Positions 34,440 to 45,109 of a stretch of 64,000 bases of DNA are shown one piece after another. Position 1 is the stretch's first letter. Each line of letters begins with the position of its first letter. This DNA comes from Athripsodes cinereus (Eukaryota > Arthropoda > Insecta > Trichoptera > Leptoceridae), in assembly GCA_947579605.1 (NCBI GenBank), contig OX388329.1:29800693-29864692 (forward strand), given 5' to 3'. Below the pieces are notes generated by a model, which searched no databases, was not told the DNA's origin, and saw only the letters and a program-made list of their open reading frames with translations. Both the position numbers and the translations under genes were made by a program.

Positions 34440-34910
34440 ATGAAAGCACTATTCTGCAATGACAACCTTAATTTGAAGCTCCGCCAGAGAATGATAAAGT
34501 GTTATATCTGGTCTGTGCTGTTGTATGGTTGCGAAACTTGGACATTTAAGGTTAACACAATGAATCGGTTAGAGTCATTCGAGTTGTGGATTCATCGAAG
34601 AATGCTTCAATACCGTGGACAGACTTGGTGTCCAATACAGAAGTACTACGCAGAGCACATACAAATAGAGAGCTCCTGACAAATATTAAGGTTCGTAAAG
34701 TCTCATAATTGGGCCACATCCTGCGAGGCGATAAGTATCGGCTTCTGCAGTTGATAATAGAAGGCAAGATTGAGGGACGTCGTGGAGTGGGAATGGACCG
34801 GAATAACACGGATGGGAGAGCTGGTCCGCACAGCGCGAGACAGGGAGGCATTCTCCAAAGTGATCGCCAACGTCGAGGGGACCTGATATGGCACTGATAG
34901 AAGACGAAGT
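34440..34910 (+). mobile_element. LINE-E fragment, plus strand
   Basis: Frame 1 (34440-34679) reads LKLRQRMIKCYIWSVLLYGC, ETWTFKVNTMNRLESFELWI and HRRMLQ. After a frame break, 34709-34820 reads GHILRGDKYRLLQLIIEGK then IEGRRGVG. This reaches further upstream than the copy at 32522 and includes the YIWSVLLYGCETW block that closes the reverse transcriptase fold. Frameshifted and 5'-truncated. Confidence 0.7.
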
Positions 34911-35446
34911 TTGTTCGTTGATTTCTCTCACATTCAGAATGTAAGGAAAAAACCTGAGACAGAGTGCGAACTAGTTTTAAGCATATCAGCAGGATAATAT
35001 GTATGTAGTTGAAATTGAAAGTTTTCAACACCTGAAGCATGTTGCGATCTTATATTTTTTATCATTCTTACTCAACAAACCTAAATGTTTTTACTATAAA
35101 AGTAATAAAATACGAGTATAATTGCAAAAGCTGTTCAAGGATAATTTTACCAATAAAGAAGACTATATAACATAATTAAACATTAAATTTAACATAATGT
35201 TTAATTGTGGACCGACCTTAATGATATAATTTTCACATAATCAAATATTTAGTTTCAAAGTGTGATGTTAATAAACTTATAATTACTTTGTGCCTACAAT
35301 TAGGTTCCACATTTTGTAAATGACTATTAGGAAGAATTATAATTTTAAGTTATTGCATCTTTTATATAAAATAGACATAATCTAATAGTTTAATTATTGT
35401 ACCTTTATGAAGCAGTAAAAACTTTTATTATAATATATTGTTTTAA
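34911..35446. other. Unassigned AT-rich sequence
   Basis: No feature recognised. Confidence 0.4.
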
Positions 35447-35705
35447 GTAGACAATAATAGTTTTGTTTTAATTTTATGTTTTTAATGAATTAAAAACTTA
35501 TCTTTTGAATTTTTATTCTCGTAGACAATATTATGTCATTATTTTTTGTTTTAAATGTATTAAAAACTGATCTTTTTTATTTTTATTCTCGTTGACAATA
35601 TTATTTCGTTATTTTTGTTTTTAACGAATTGGAAAACGAATCTTTTTTTAATTCTTGTAGACAATTTTGTTTCGTCGCTTTATTGTCGACGAGAATAAAA
35701 AAAAA
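35447..35705. repeat. Tandem repeat, unit about 70 bp, 3-4 copies
   Basis: Units start with GT(A/T)GACAAT at 35447, 35521, 35591 and 35657, each followed by a T-rich stretch, AATTAAAAAC-type sequence and TTTTTATTCTC. Spacing shrinks from 74 to 66 bp. The last unit ends in TTGTCGACGAGAATAAAA, a partial inverted copy of the unit junction. Confidence 0.7.
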
Positions 35706-35789
35706 GTGTGTATTAAAAAAAGTCTAAAGTTCATTTAATATGGATACACAAAAATCAACGAAAAATATAAAAATATTTTTTTTAACGAT

Positions 35790-35905
35790 GCGTTTGTCAC
35801 CCAGCCTGAATTTCTTAATTTTTTATTGGCACGGAGATGACAGCTTGAACACTTATGCCATGTGGCTGGTCTTCTGGCTAACTCTCTTGTGTATTTGACG
35901 AGTTA
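35790..35905 (+). repeat. Family D repeat, partial
   Basis: TTTGTCACCCAGCCTGAAT, TTGGCACGGAGATGACAGCT and TTCTGGCTAACTC align with family D. Confidence 0.5.
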
Positions 35906-36569
35906 GTTGTAAACATCAATTTCAAAATAAAAACCGAGAAAGTATAATTTAATACTTAGTATCTATAATATGTAGGTGTGTTTATGATATTGTTACTTGA
36001 TTTATTATATACATGCTTCGCTTCAATATTATTTGTAAAATGTAATGTACGTAAAAAGCATTTATTATTTTAATGAAGATTAAGTCCCTAGTTCCAGAAA
36101 GGGATGAGATCTCTCAACTCTGACCTTATACAAGATAATACTATCATCTATTATTATACATACACATCTCTCGCTGCTGTGAAAAATTTAATCTTTTTAC
36201 GACAGCGTTCATTTTTTGTGTATCATTAAATTTGTTCATTATGGTTTTATTACCATTTCTATTTCGCAACAGGAAAATATGTCGGTTAAAAAGCTTGACG
36301 TATGATGCTTTTAGACTAGAAATTTATATTCTTTTTTCTTTTGGAAACATAATTTGACATGATCAAAGCGATGGATGTTACGGACTTGAACTTTAGATGA
36401 TTAAGATGTAAAGTCTTTCTTTTAAACTATCTACCTAAAATTAAGCTAATTGAGTCATATAAGTAATTGAAAAATACTCCATAAAATGCAAAAAAAATAA
36501 GATATAATATTAATAAATAATGAAGACATATTACATAATACAATTTTTATTGTTCGAATATTTTTTTGT
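35906..36569. other. Unassigned sequence
   Basis: No feature recognised. Confidence 0.35.
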
Positions 36570-36985
36570 ATATATTGTGAGAGTTCAGTGATAATAAGTG
36601 AGTCACATTAAAAGCTCATTCAACGTCACTCATGATATCACAGAGACCATAGTTCGAACCAATTGAACATTTATAGACTACGTAATCTAAAACTTCTACA
36701 TTTATTTAGCAGTCTATAATTTACTGACCTTTTTTGAGAGAATTTTTGGTCGTTTAAATGATATATGGTAGAGATAGAATAATTTGGTCTCTTACTCTTT
36801 TTCATACGAGAAAAAATAGGTGTTCTTAAAATAAAGACGTTATGCATCTTAAATTCAGCGATAAGGTTTGCCACCCATCCTGATATCTTATTTTTTGTTG
36901 GCACAGAGAGGACGCAGCCTGCACGTATTTTGAATGCAGCTCGTCTGCTGGCTAACCCACATGTGAGATATGCCGTGATTGGGAT
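36570..36985 (+). repeat. Repeat I piece followed by family D
   Basis: 36570-36680 (GAGAGTTCAGTGATAATAAG, AATTGAACATTTATAGA) matches 46640-46760. 36840-36985 (TTAAATTCAGCGATAAGGTT, GGCACAGAGAGGACGCAGCC, ATATGCCGTGAT) matches family D. The same order of I then D is seen at 46640-47126, where D is a separate insertion. Confidence 0.5.
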
Positions 36986-37199
36986 AGATGTAATAATTGT
37001 AACTAAAGGAGGAGACTTCGTTTAAAGTGTAATATTTTTCCTATATTTTATTACGCCCGAACATCGTAGCTTATTTACATTCATTGTTAAAACACCAACT
37101 CTCATTCTACATACACTCCTCTTCTAAAACACTGTACAGTGTACATACTTCTTTCAACTAACACTATATACATATGTATCCACTTAAATACTTTGTTTC

Positions 37200-37350
37200 A
37201 TGTTATTGTTATTTATTTATTTATTTATTCATTCTTTACTGTACATTGATAAAAAACAATTACATAAAAGGTATACATTCAAATTAAATACAATCAATAT
37301 ACAGAGGGCGAGTTTATCGCAAAGGCGCGATCTCTTCCAACTAATCCAAC
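37200..37350 (-). mobile_element. LINE-C 3' UTR, minus strand
   Basis: TTTATTTATTTATTCATTCT, then TGTACATTGATAAAAAACAA, then AGAGGGCGAGTTTATCGC. It is nearly identical to 45110-45245, which suggests a young subfamily. Confidence 0.7.
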
Positions 37351-38037
37351 TAAATCAATATTGTTCCCATTGTACTATTTTTAGATTGTACCTTTATCTG
37401 GTCATAAAACATCATTGATTTTTTAAATTATAATTAACATTTTTCTGTTTCATTATTGACATTTTAATCTATTATAGACTAATTCTTACGACATTTCAAC
37501 TATTGACTACATTTCTTATGACATTTAAAATATTTGTACCATTTCTCATAGCTTTTTTATTTCTTTCTTCTATCTACTTGACATCTCCAACCTTTATTTC
37601 AATTTTAATTTTAATCCTTGACATATTCTGCTAAACATTTCATTGACATTCTATACTATTTTGTGATTTGACTAAAATTATTAATATTTTGTATTAATTC
37701 ATTTGTGTTTTTGTTTTTCGACAGTTTTTTGTTCTTATCTTACTCCAGCAGTGTTTGTTGATGAGAAATTTGATTTGTATGTTTTTTTATTATATTTTTA
37801 AACATTTAAAAAGCCGTGGATTTGTAAATAAATAAATAAATATTTAATGTAATTATTTATCTTATAGGAATATTAGTAGGTAGGTAGGTACTATTATATA
37901 TTATTTGTAATATGAAATGTCTCATCGTATAATGTATAACGTGTGTATATATTGTGTATACTCGTACAGTGTTATTTTCATTCGGTTTGTTATTATTGTC
38001 ACATCGAAGTTTACTAATGATATTTTCCCTACATCAG
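37351..38037. other. AT-rich sequence, possibly an intron
   Basis: No repeat recognised. If the terminal exon at 38038 is real, this is the end of its upstream intron. Confidence 0.3.
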
Positions 38038-38105
38038 TCAGCGACGTGCCACTGGCGGATATACCGGGAATGGAAATATCAATAAATGAAAGAGTTCAAG
38101 GATAA
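38038..38105 (+). CDS. Possible terminal coding exon of an unidentified host gene
   Basis: Just upstream is a textbook 3' splice site: a branch-like TTTACTAATGA (38010-38020), a pyrimidine-rich stretch TTTTCCCTACATCAG, and AG at 38036-38037. The exon then reads SDVPLADIPGMEISINERVQ plus G, and stops at 38103-38105. Its base composition is clearly richer in GC than the surroundings, and codon third positions look ordinary. A plausible 3' UTR follows, with AATAAA at 38498. I do not recognise the protein. Against it: it is only about 22 codons, no other exon is visible in the window, and the open frame extends a little upstream of the splice site by chance. Confidence 0.35.
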
Positions 38106-38497
38106 AATATATCAGTTATTGTCTTAAAAATGTCGACACTTAGGAAGAACTTAAACTATACACCATTTCTATATAAAAAAAACTTAAATATTTTTTAATG
38201 CATTTGCCATTCTGGTCCTCTTGATCCAACCCAATTTTTTTAGGCAGTTGGATGTATTGGTGATCATCTTACCTAGGTCCTCCCGATCAATCTAAGAGCA
38301 ACACAAAGGGCACTCTGAGTGAGCCGCATTGACACTCAGGACTAGAAGACAAACATCACATGTGTATTTTATTATGGTATGCATATCTGCCATGACCTGT
38401 TCAACATTCATTGAGAGTTTTAATGGTTTATGTATTGATTTGTATCAATGTTTTCTAATGTATTGTTATAACTGTGTGCTTTTTAATTTGTAAAATC

Positions 38498-38503
38498 AAT
38501 AAA
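38498..38503 (+). promoter_or_regulatory. Poly(A) signal AATAAA
   Basis: It lies about 390 bp after the stop of the candidate exon, in ATCAATAAATTATAA. Such signals are common by chance in AT-rich DNA, so its value depends on the exon call. Confidence 0.25.
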
Positions 38504-38519
38504 TTATAAATAGTTGATA

Positions 38520-38612
38520 TTTCATTTTAATTACACAACACAGTTAATTTTTCACTTAGATTTATCACTTAAATCTTAGTGAAAAGTTAACTGTGTTGAA
38601 TGTACAAACTTA
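38520..38612. repeat. 28-bp hairpin related to the foldback family
   Basis: CAACACAGTTAATTTTTCAC continuing to TTAGATTT is followed by a 7-nt loop and its near-exact complement AAATCTTAGTGAAAAGTTAA continuing to CTGTGTTG. The AACACAGTTAA end is shared with 43740 and 54525. No ribozyme core is left. Confidence 0.6.
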
Positions 38613-38659
38613 AGAATTATTAAATTATATAGTAATAACTTAAATTAACCTAAAAAAGT

Positions 38660-38790
38660 AAAGCTGGTTTGGGTATGTGGATAGAATGACAGCCGACAGA
38701 ATGGCGAAAACAGTAGGTATGAACAAAGATGAGAGAATAGGTACCTACTCGGAAACGTGGTCGTCCGAGGATCGAGGAATGTCTTTAGAA
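38660..38790 (+). mobile_element. LINE-A remnant
   Basis: AAAGCTGGTTTGGGTATGTG then GATAGAATGACAGCCGACAG corresponds to the KLRWFGHVDRMTADRM region. Then GGAAACGTGGTCGTCCGAGG corresponds to RKRGRPR. Heavily degraded. Confidence 0.5.
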
Positions 38791-39524
38791 TTCCAAAATC
38801 ATAAATTTAAATTAGAAATAAACCTTTAAATGTGGAATTATCTATATTACATAAATGTTGTACCTAGATTGGCCTTCATATAAAATATTTTTAGATACTT
38901 TTTTCAATTCCCATGATAATTAAAAACTATAATCTCAGACATTTCTTTTGGAACACAAAGGTTTGACAAAGTGAGTAATAATAAGATAGATTCGTTATTC
39001 TCGCAATGTTAACTAAACAATAGATGAAATATATCATAGTGAAAGAAGACAAATTGTTAAATATTTTATCTAGAAAAACTTTTTGTTTATTTTTTCTATT
39101 GATACAAAGGATTAAACATTGAAATATTTTTTATATGTCACTTCAATTTCATGTGGATGATTTATACAGCACGCTTCTTTAAATAATAAATTAAAATTGT
39201 TACAAAATGATACTAACACAGACTTTTATGTTGTGTTTATATTTATATATTTCAAAAAACAACCATTTGATTTGAATGGTAGGTATACATTACACAATTT
39301 TTGATGCATATTGAAATCGTAAACCAAAATCGTTTGCAAAAATCAACTTATACATTTATGTACCTATTGGGTATTTAATTTATAAATTTATTTTGGTGTG
39401 AAATACTTTAGAAATAATATTTTTTTGTTGTAGAGATAAATTATTGATTAATTTGATTTTTATTCTGTACAACTCTATCTTAATTTTAATAATATTAGTC
39501 AACAGACACCGCAAATGCACAACC
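38791..39524. other. Unassigned AT-rich sequence
   Basis: No feature recognised. Confidence 0.4.
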
Positions 39525-39770
39525 AACAGATGATGATGGTGATGATTTTATTTTATTTGTAACGCCGTTTTACAGTCAAGGGCGCCAGTGAAGAGTTCAG
39601 TTTTTAATTTGCCTCTGAAGCTATAGTGACCGTCTGACCGTTTCTCAGCAGCACCGGTAGGCGATTCCACATAACCGGTCCAACAACACCAAAGGCTAAC
39701 TCCTTTTAGTAAGAAATTGGAAAGGTGTTCCAACGTCAGGTTTGTGAGGAAGGAAGTTGAGAGTGGAATG
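39525..39770 (-). mobile_element. L2/CR1-like LINE 3' end
   Basis: The minus strand reads AFGVVGPVMWNRLPVLLRN then, after one frameshift, FRGKLKTELFTGALDCKTAL. The FGVVGP.MWNRLP and KLKTELF blocks are the usual end of CR1/L2-type ORF2 proteins. The 3' tail on the minus strand is AAATCATCACCATCATC, a trinucleotide-type tail. It is independent of the larger LINE that follows. Confidence 0.6.
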
Positions 39771-40196
39771 AGACGAAAAAATGAAAAAAAAAATGTATGT
39801 GTTTGATAAAATGTGAAGTGTTGGGATAGTATTTATTTTTAGTCTGTTTTTAAAGTTTTTGATTTTTTTAGAGTTTTTTTTGTATTGTTATTGCATACAT
39901 TTAGGAAGTGTGAATGTGTTTGTGCGAATGAATGTATTATGTGTGCGAAATTGGGTGAATGGATGTATTGTGAATGAATATTATTGTATATTGTATATCA
40001 TCAGCCGTAGGCCCAGTCCGGGCACTTGGATTCGTCAAAAGCATTACAATTTTTGATTAAGAAATATAAAAAAGAAACAGACATCCAGTAAATTTATAGG
40101 TCATTGCAAATCGGAGTGTAAATGGCTCAGATTTGCAAATCGTCAGACATAGGCAGACAACAAGAGACAACAAAGAATTACAGATTTACAAAATAT

Positions 40197-42647
40197 TTAA
40201 ATGCTAATAGAGTCATTTGCTCGATTCAGCATTTCGTCAATCGTGTAAAAGGATTGCTCAACGAGATACTCCTTCACCCTCCCACGAAACGCCTCCAAGC
40301 CCAAGGCCCTCACATCTTCAGGCAGCTTGTTAAACAACCGCACACTGAGGCACACAAAGCTTTTGCTGACCTTTGCCAACCTATGCTCGATTGCACGAAC
40401 ATCATTTTTATGTCTAGTGTCATAGGCGTGCTGATCCGAATTTAGGGGAGTGTTTGGCAAGTTTTTCCGGGCAAAAGTCATGCACTCTATGATATATGCA
40501 CCGGCCAAGGTCAATACACCCAGCTCTCGAAAGGAGTTTCGACAACTGTCTCCCGGCTTCAGCCCCATTAATACTCGTATGGCCCTTTTTTGTAAGAGAA
40601 ATATTCTTCTTGCTTCACCTACCCCGCCCCAGAACAGCACCCCATATGACATGATGCTGTGAAAGTAGGCATGGTATATGGACTTTGCCGCCTCAAAACC
40701 GCAGGTCTCTTTAATTTTTTTAATTGCGAAAATTGCGGAATTTAATTTCCCGGCCAGCTCCTCAATGTGCGCCGTCCACCGCAATCTCCTGTCAATCTTA
40801 ACTCCTAAGAATTTACAATTGTCAACTATAGCTAGTTGGCGCTCAGACAGAGCCGCCGTGACTGGGTCGGGCGCAGAGGACTGTCTCAGTGAGAAGTGAA
40901 TAGTATTCGTTTTCGTCACATTCAGGACAAGATCATTTTCCCTGAACCACTCGCCCACTCTGTCCAGGACACTTAAGGTGTTGCGAATCGTTTTCTCTTT
41001 TTCAATACCATCCTGGATCAATATCGAGGTATCGTCTGCGAACATAACTATTTTTTGACCTTCCTCGATACAGCCTGGTAGGTCGTTCACATAAATTAAA
41101 AAGAGCAAGGGCCCCAGTATCGAACCTTGGGGAACGCCGCAGACTATCGCTCTCTCAGTCGACCTGACACCGTTTACCTCTGTGATCTGTCTACGGTCAT
41201 CCAAATACGATCTGAGAAATTGATTCTCAGTGCCCCTCACTCCGTATAGAGTGAGCTTTTCTAGTAGAATTTTATGGTTCACACAATCAAATGCCTTTGA
41301 CAGATCACAGAAGACTCCATATGTATCGCGCTTCTGATCCAGAGATTCAAGAACTGTCTGGAGTAGGGACGAAATCCCGTCAACCGTACTTTTTCCCTTT
41401 TGGAAACCAAATTGGAGTGAATTTAGGGTATTATTGTGAACAAAAAAGTGGGCGAGCTGTGCAGTGACCATTCTCTCAAGAAGCTTACTAATCACCGGCA
41501 GGATCGAGATGGGTCTGTAGTTTCCGGGGTCAGTTGGGTCACCCTTTTTATGTATAGGGACAACCCTAGCCATTTTTAAGAGATCCGGAAAAATCCCCTG
41601 CTCAAGGCTCAAATTAAACAATTTTGCTAGACATGGTGCAAGGCAATGAATAATGGATTTAAGTAATTTAGTTGATATATTCCAGAGGTCTGTGGATCCT
41701 TTTGATTTTAAATTTTTACAGGTATTTAATACGTCCTGTGTGGATATTGGCCTAAACTTGAAAGTAGTCTCTACAGAATCTATACACTTATATTTATTGG
41801 TTACAACCGAGGAAGGGCCTGATGCCTGAATCAGGGATGATGCTGCACTTACAAAATATTCGTTAAAGTAATTTGATATGGCCAGTTTATCGGAACCATC
41901 TATGCCGCCTACAGTGATGAGATCCGCCTCATGAGAGTGCTCAATGGATCTACCCGTTTTCTCTTTAATAACATTCCATGTTGCTCTAATTGGATTTTTT
42001 GATAGCATTATTTTGCGGCTAAGAAATCTTTTTTTTGCCTCTTTACACACTGCTTTGAATATGGCACTGTATCTACGTACTAAATTTGTAATTTCTTCAG
42101 AATTTTTCAATATTTTTTGCTTGTACAATTGGAACAAATTTCTCCTTGATATCCGTATACCAGGAGTAGCCCAACATTCAAAAGATTTCTTAGTCATACA
42201 CTTTGTTTTCTTTACAGGAAAATTATGATTCAATTCCAAAAGGATTAATTTGAACAATTCACTAAAAACCAAATTTACATTTTTGTTGTCGACTGCCAAA
42301 GAGCAAACAGTATGGGCAACAGATTGTTGGAAATTATTTATGCTTTCCTCGGTACAAATTCTCCTGGAAATACATTTTTTTACAACTGGTTTACATTTAA
42401 TATTCTCAATTTTAAATTCAATCATTTGCCCATAATGGTCTGATCTGATTATATCAACAAGGTGAGAATTAATCAAGTTTACATCTGTAAAAACATTGTC
42501 AATGCAAGTGGCTGTACTATTTGTTACTCTAGTAGGTGCAAGAATGCTACGCGTCAAACAGAAACTACTCATAATATCCACAAAATTGTTCTTGTTGTTT
42601 GTGTCAGTGTCTAGATCTATATTGAAATCACCACATACAATTAGCGC
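40197..42647 (-). CDS. LINE-J ORF2, reverse transcriptase portion
   Basis: Copies LINE RNA into DNA at the nicked target site. The first ATG is at 42579-42581, but the frame is open from 42647 and begins with the endonuclease end (VCGDFNID, then IDNVFTDVN and SDHYG, which carry the family's GDFN and SDH active-site motifs). The reverse transcriptase follows, with numbering from that ATG: HKKGDP...NYRPISILPVISKLLE (about 345-365), FGFQKGKSTVDG (about 395), SKAFDCVNH (about 430), PQGSILGPLLFLIYVNDLP (about 484), the catalytic FADDTS (about 511), and the primer-grip-like FLGVKID (about 575). It ends with SVRLFNKLPEDVR and a stop at 40197. About 794 residues after the ATG and no internal stop: this part looks intact. 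It has no cysteine-rich C-terminal knuckle that I can see. Confidence 0.9.
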   Translation of the reverse strand, partial: ALIVCGDFNIDLDTDTNNKNNFVDIMSSFCLTRSILAPTRVTNSTATCIDNVFTDVNLINSHLVDIIRSDHYGQMIEFKIENIKCKPVVKKCISRRICTEESINNFQQSVAHTVCSLAVDNKNVNLVFSELFKLILLELNHNFPVKKTKCMTKKSFECWATPGIRISRRNLFQLYKQKILKNSEEITNLVRRYSAIFKAVCKEAKKRFLSRKIMLSKNPIRATWNVIKEKTGRSIEHSHEADLITVGGIDGSDKLAISNYFNEYFVSAASSLIQASGPSSVVTNKYKCIDSVETTFKFRPISTQDVLNTCKNLKSKGSTDLWNISTKLLKSIIHCLAPCLAKLFNLSLEQGIFPDLLKMARVVPIHKKGDPTDPGNYRPISILPVISKLLERMVTAQLAHFFVHNNTLNSLQFGFQKGKSTVDGISSLLQTVLESLDQKRDTYGVFCDLSKAFDCVNHKILLEKLTLYGVRGTENQFLRSYLDDRRQITEVNGVRSTERAIVCGVPQGSILGPLLFLIYVNDLPGCIEEGQKIVMFADDTSILIQDGIEKEKTIRNTLSVLDRVGEWFRENDLVLNVTKTNTIHFSLRQSSAPDPVTAALSERQLAIVDNCKFLGVKIDRRLRWTAHIEELAGKLNSAIFAIKKIKETCGFEAAKSIYHAYFHSIMSYGVLFWGGVGEARRIFLLQKRAIRVLMGLKPGDSCRNSFRELGVLTLAGAYIIECMTFARKNLPNTPLNSDQHAYDTRHKNDVRAIEHRLAKVSKSFVCLSVRLFNKLPEDVRALGLEAFRGRVKEYLVEQSFYTIDEMLNRANDSISI

Positions 42648-43253
42648 TTATTAATATTTAAACTTAAAATATTCAGGGCATTTTCCAGTGTACTGAGGAA
42701 TGAGTCAACGTTTCCAGATGGTGCTCTGTACACTGAGACAACTACAATATTATTCATTTCAACACAACTGATCTCACAGTGCTTTTCTAATGACAGTTTC
42801 ACAATGTCTACCCTGTTTTTTGCTCGCCATTTATTATTTACAAATATAAGAGATCCCCCTCTTGTTGTTTTTTCTCTACTAAAGTTACTAATGATACTAA
42901 AGTTAGATATATTGTGACACACGACCTCAGACTCGCATAACCATGACTCAGTGATGCACAACACATCCAACCCATCCAATACCGGCGAAGTGTTCAACTC
43001 GTGGAGTTTGCCACGCAGGCCCTGGACGTTCTGATGTGCGACTGTGAAGGTACTGCCATGTTGTGTCTTTGATTTTGGCCTAAAAAAGACCTGCTTGTCC
43101 TCGCCACTGGTGTTATCTGCTGCACTGTGTCTGCTAGTGGTAATGGAGAATCCCCGTATGTATTGTGTGTAAGATTTTCTATGATAGTTTTGTGTGTTAT
43201 TGCTGAAGTTTGCACTGTTTGGATGTAAGACTATTGGAATGTTTTTGTCGCTT
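42641..43253 (-). CDS. LINE-J ORF2, AP-type endonuclease portion
   Basis: Nicks target DNA to start reverse transcription. The frame is open from about 43253 to the stop at 42641, without a convincing start codon at its left end. Visible blocks are GEDKQVFFRPK, FTVAHQNVQGLRGKLHEL (the usual N-terminal QN.qGL..K), VLCITESWL (catalytic glutamate in TESWL), GGSLIFVNN and VVSVYRAPSGN. It ends in SLNINK-R-stop because of a one-base deletion at about 42646-42650; the GDFN motif lies just past the break in the other frame. A different overlapping frame (42994-43215) is a shadow. Confidence 0.8.
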
Positions 43254-43260
43254 ACATGTT

Positions 43261-43700
43261 ATATTTATATGTCTTTCATCTGTTGTGTACCATGTAAATG
43301 AATAAATAAATAAATAAATAAATGCTCATGAATCGGCTTAAGCTGGTTCAAGTGCACTTCAATCGAACTCAGTATCTTGTGACTCACGCAGGTGAAAGCG
43401 TTACGTCTGCCATACATCAGCGGCGTTAGAACATTTACATCTTATATGAAAATATTTTTGTGTAATTATTTTATTTGTCGATTTTATCAGTTTTCAATAA
43501 CACGAAAACGCTATTATTATGGTATCGATTTTCATATTATATGCATATACAATGAATATACACACATTTCTACGTGTAAAGGCCACATATTGTTGTCTCT
43601 TGGGACGTAAATAAACTTTTTTGACTTATGGATATAATCAGGAATATTTAGAAAACAAACAAACAAATTATTAATAACTCTAATGTTTGTACATTCACAG
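43261..43700. other. AT-rich sequence with LINE-type tail
   Basis: ATGAATAAATAAATAAATAA at 43296 looks like the plus-strand tail of another LINE ending beside LINE-J. The rest is unassigned. Confidence 0.4.
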
Positions 43701-43810
43701 AGTGAAAATTCATAATGATGATATTTTACTTTAATTAAAACACAGTTAACTCTTTACTTAATTTATTCAAATCTCGAGCGCACTCGAGTATAAACTTTTT
43801 ACTAATCGCC
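43701..43810 (-). mobile_element. Hammerhead-type retroposon remnant
   Basis: On the minus strand GAGT stands where GAAA is expected, then self-complementary GCGC, then TC, then GAGATTTGAATAAATTAAGT. This aligns with the copy at 54455-54500 (GAAA, GTAC, TC, GAGGATTCAAATAAATT). The far end AACACAGTTAA is shared with the family. The CTGANGA strand is not recognisable. Confidence 0.45.
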
Positions 43811-44154
43811 TGATGATGTCGAGAGTCGAGATTCTCCAAATACTAGTACGCGAAGTTAATAAAAGTCATTTGGAAGTTTTTTCAATTTTATCTTGAAATG
43901 GATTTCCAAGTACCTTGGGTCAACAAAATCAATATTACGGAAGAAGAGAGATATTATATGACAATACACAGATAAATCACATCAATTATTATATATCATA
44001 GACAATGCAGCATAGAGAGGTCCGAATTCGACTCGCTCTATGGTGCTTAAGTCCTGTGTCAACATTATTGCGATTGTGAAAATTATTTATATGTAAAACT
44101 ACTTGCTATTGTGGTTTGATCTCTATTCGATGTGAAACAGTAGATTTCAAAGCA

Positions 44155-44430
44155 GTCATGTAGCGGTTGGTGTGGCGCGGAGGTAATGCTATTGCCTTTG
44201 AGTCACGAGGTCCCTGGTTCGATCCCCGGCCAGGGCAGATTGAAGAATAACCCGTTTCAAGTTGTCCTGGGACTGGTTGTTACATGTACATTGTACATGT
44301 ATTGAGTGTATTGTATATATGTATGTGTATCGTGTTAGTACTCATAATACAAGATTCATATCTGAGTTTGGAACTAGCTCGATCTGTGTGAATTGTATAT
44401 GCATGTTATGTTATGTTATACATTTATATA
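44155..44430 (+). mobile_element. SINE-1, most complete copy
   Basis: A tRNA-derived SINE. The head has an A-box region GGTTGGTGTGGCGCGGAGG (44165-44183) and a B box GGTTCGATC (44216-44224) in GTCCCTGGTTCGATCCCCGG. The spacing fits a polymerase III promoter. The body is AGGGCAGATTGAAGAATAA, GTTGTCCTGGGACTGG, TGTGTATCGTGTTAGTACTC and AAGATTCATATCTGAGTTT, with a TTATGTTATGTTAT end. Other copies: 7196, 21675, and a tail at 44685. Confidence 0.75.
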
Positions 44431-44684
44431 GAGAAACTTGGTGATGTATTTATGATAATAACAGCTGCAAAGACATTCGTTATTTTGGCCAACATTCAAA
44501 AGACTCAGCGCAGAAATATTCCCCAGATTAAACTTAACAAAACCACATGTATACAAACCCCCTAATCTCTTAACAGATTATCCCCAAAATCAAGGCGTTC
44601 AGCAGAGTGACATAAGATATAGCAATACAAGCAATAACATTAATATTGAAATAACCGAGCTTTCGAATTTCATCTTTATTAACA

Positions 44685-44757
44685 TAACATAACATGTATC
44701 ACAATTCACACAAATCATATAAGTCCCAAACTTTGATATGAATTTTGTATTTTGAAT
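44685..44757 (-). mobile_element. SINE-1 tail fragment
   Basis: AACATAACATAACATGTATC then ATTCACACAAATCATATAAG then TTTGATATGAATTTTGTATT, the reverse of the last 75 bp of SINE-1. Confidence 0.6.
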
Positions 44758-45109
44758 GCGTTTTTTGTTTTATTTTTATTAAATGAATAAGTAGAAGTGC
44801 ATATAGATCAGTTAATGATTAATTGCTTTCAGGAATTTGTTATTAATTTTTTTTTTGTGTATGATTTTATGTTAAAGCCATTAATCGTTTATATCATTAA
44901 ATAAATAAACGTGAATTTTGTTAAACGTGTCAACATTTTTGATATTTAAAATAAACAATATTTTTATTTAGAGAAATCTAAAAAAAAACTAATAATTCGA
45001 TACAAAAAATATACATATAGAACTTAGGTATAAATTTCAATATGCTCGAAGCAGTTGTATAGAAAATCGTTATTTATTTATAATCATAGTACTCGTATAA
45101 GTTTCAATG
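44758..45109. other. Unassigned AT-rich sequence
   Basis: No feature recognised. Confidence 0.4.

Larger units (their letters stand above)
39771..43260 (-). mobile_element. LINE-J: nearly complete Jockey/CR1-type retrotransposon
   Basis: A minus-strand non-LTR retrotransposon with an endonuclease portion (42641-43253), a complete reverse transcriptase portion (40197-42647) and a 3' UTR running to somewhere in 39771-40196. The 3' UTR motif GACGAATCCAAGTGCCCGG (40020-40040) recurs, slightly changed, at 51835-51855. The 5' UTR and any ORF1 (gag-like) are not visible: a plus-strand TAAATAAATAAA run lies at 43300, just beyond the endonuclease start, so the copy is 5'-truncated there. One frameshift separates the two portions. 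Confidence 0.85.

Noticed and set aside
40122..42435. Plus-strand frames opposite LINE-J
   Set aside because: Shadows of the reverse transcriptase frame.
43296..43325. (TAAA)n run as a telomere-like or CRISPR-like array
   Set aside because: It is a short simple tail of a plus-strand LINE; no spacers and no telomere repeat.
43826..43850. Plus-strand CTGATGA near 43822 as a hammerhead core
   Set aside because: No GAAA follows the small TCGA hairpin, and the family alignment puts the ribozyme on the other strand.
44216..44224. tRNA gene at 44160-44240
   Set aside because: The B box is good, but the rest does not fold as a tRNA and is continued by a repeated SINE body found at three other places.
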